Of a DNA stretch of 64,000 bases, positions 63,835 to 64,000 are shown piece after piece; the stretch's first letter is position 1, and each line of letters opens with the position of its first letter. Position numbers and translations under genes: made by a program. This DNA is from Actinocatenispora thailandica (GTDB taxonomy: Bacteria; Actinomycetota; Actinomycetes; Mycobacteriales; Micromonosporaceae). The notes under the pieces are model-generated. The model had not been told where the DNA came from, made no database searches, and worked only from the letters and a program-made list of their open reading frames with translations. Location: contig NZ_AP023355.1 in NCBI RefSeq assembly GCF_016865425.1, positions 1,114,198 through 1,178,197 on the forward strand. Direction: 5' to 3'.

Positions 63835-63944
63835 CGCCACCACCCGTTCGGGTCGATCGGCCGGGCGGCGATCTCGTCGCGCCAAGCGCCGATGCGGGTC
63901 CGTAGTCGCCGCAGCGCGGTCAGGGTAGCGTGAAACAGCTCCAT
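63831..63944 (-). CDS. Very small protein, first of the visible chain
   Basis: 37 residues from ATG 63944, with GGAGG about 12 bases upstream. MELFHATLTALRRLRTRIGA then a short tail ending PIDPNGWWR. Its stop overlaps the next GTG. The upstream side reaches the window edge, so more genes of the chain are probably beyond it. Confidence 0.5.
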   Translation of the reverse strand: MELFHATLTALRRLRTRIGAWRDEIAARPIDPNGWWR

Positions 63945-64000
63945 CGGTCTGGCCTCCAAGCTGACGATGGGGCGGGGGCGCGGTGCAGCCGGCAAGCACA

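Overview
The window is very GC-rich DNA with many GTG starts, ATGA/GTGA overlaps between operon genes, many TetR/HxlR/MarR/LysR-type regulators and a SigB/SigF-type sigma factor. This points to a soil actinomycete chromosome, most likely Micromonosporaceae-like or a related filamentous lineage. No rRNA, tRNA, CRISPR array or replication origin is visible, so the genus is not certain.

Left edge (1-4302, minus strand): three overlapping genes encode a short EACC1-like protein, a membrane protein with a Clp-N-like domain, and a membrane-anchored CHAT (caspase-like) protease that runs off the window. This looks like a conflict or programmed-death cassette and is the most novel system here. Next (4551-13148) come a thiolase with a divergent HxlR regulator, a frame-disrupted GH4 phospho-glycosidase, a DegV protein, a frame-disrupted methyltransferase, an M55 D-aminopeptidase, an Asp/Glu racemase, and an aldo/keto reductase-TetR pair.

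13445-22206 holds an orphan family-5 solute-binding lipoprotein and then a compact aromatic-acid cluster: RidA (divergent), cupin, TesB-type thioesterase, benzoate/2-aminobenzoate-CoA ligase, a fused monooxygenase/OYE reductase and a PaaX-type repressor. The four catalytic plus genes overlap by 4 bases, and paaX overlaps the last of them. It probably activates an aromatic acid (2-aminobenzoate or salicylate) to its CoA ester and dearomatises or hydroxylates it.

22336-35693 has a LysR/MFS divergent pair, a secreted GH3 beta-glucosidase with a PA14 insert, a VOC protein, an alpha/beta hydrolase-TetR pair sharing a palindromic operator, a small HxlR gene next to a gene relic, a transposon-like scar, a TrmB/LuxR regulator and a 1335-residue secreted subtilase-fold protein. 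35776-46006 has a phosphotransferase whose stop was lost by an 11-bp tandem duplication, a flavin dehydrogenase, a GH13 enzyme, a VOC protein, an S51 peptidase, a TetR gene and a divergent E1alpha-E1beta-E2 2-oxoacid dehydrogenase operon ended by a 23-bp stem.

46208-62872 holds mostly regulator-effector pairs and single genes: flavin monooxygenase/MarR, sugar porter, sigma factor, ArsR/MFS exporter, DUF2804, FolK, debranching enzyme, TetR/quinone reductase, a small membrane protein under a 35-bp palindrome, Sfp-type phosphopantetheinyl transferase, GNAT, a P-loop kinase and a MOSC protein. Two arrays of the heptamer GCTGACC (52919 and 61028) are conspicuous. The right edge (63016-63944) is a chain of five very small overlapping genes of unknown function, resembling integrative-element or phage cargo. 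Intergenic palindromes carrying GTTGATCATGG near 27433 and 62982 look like members of a dispersed repeat family.
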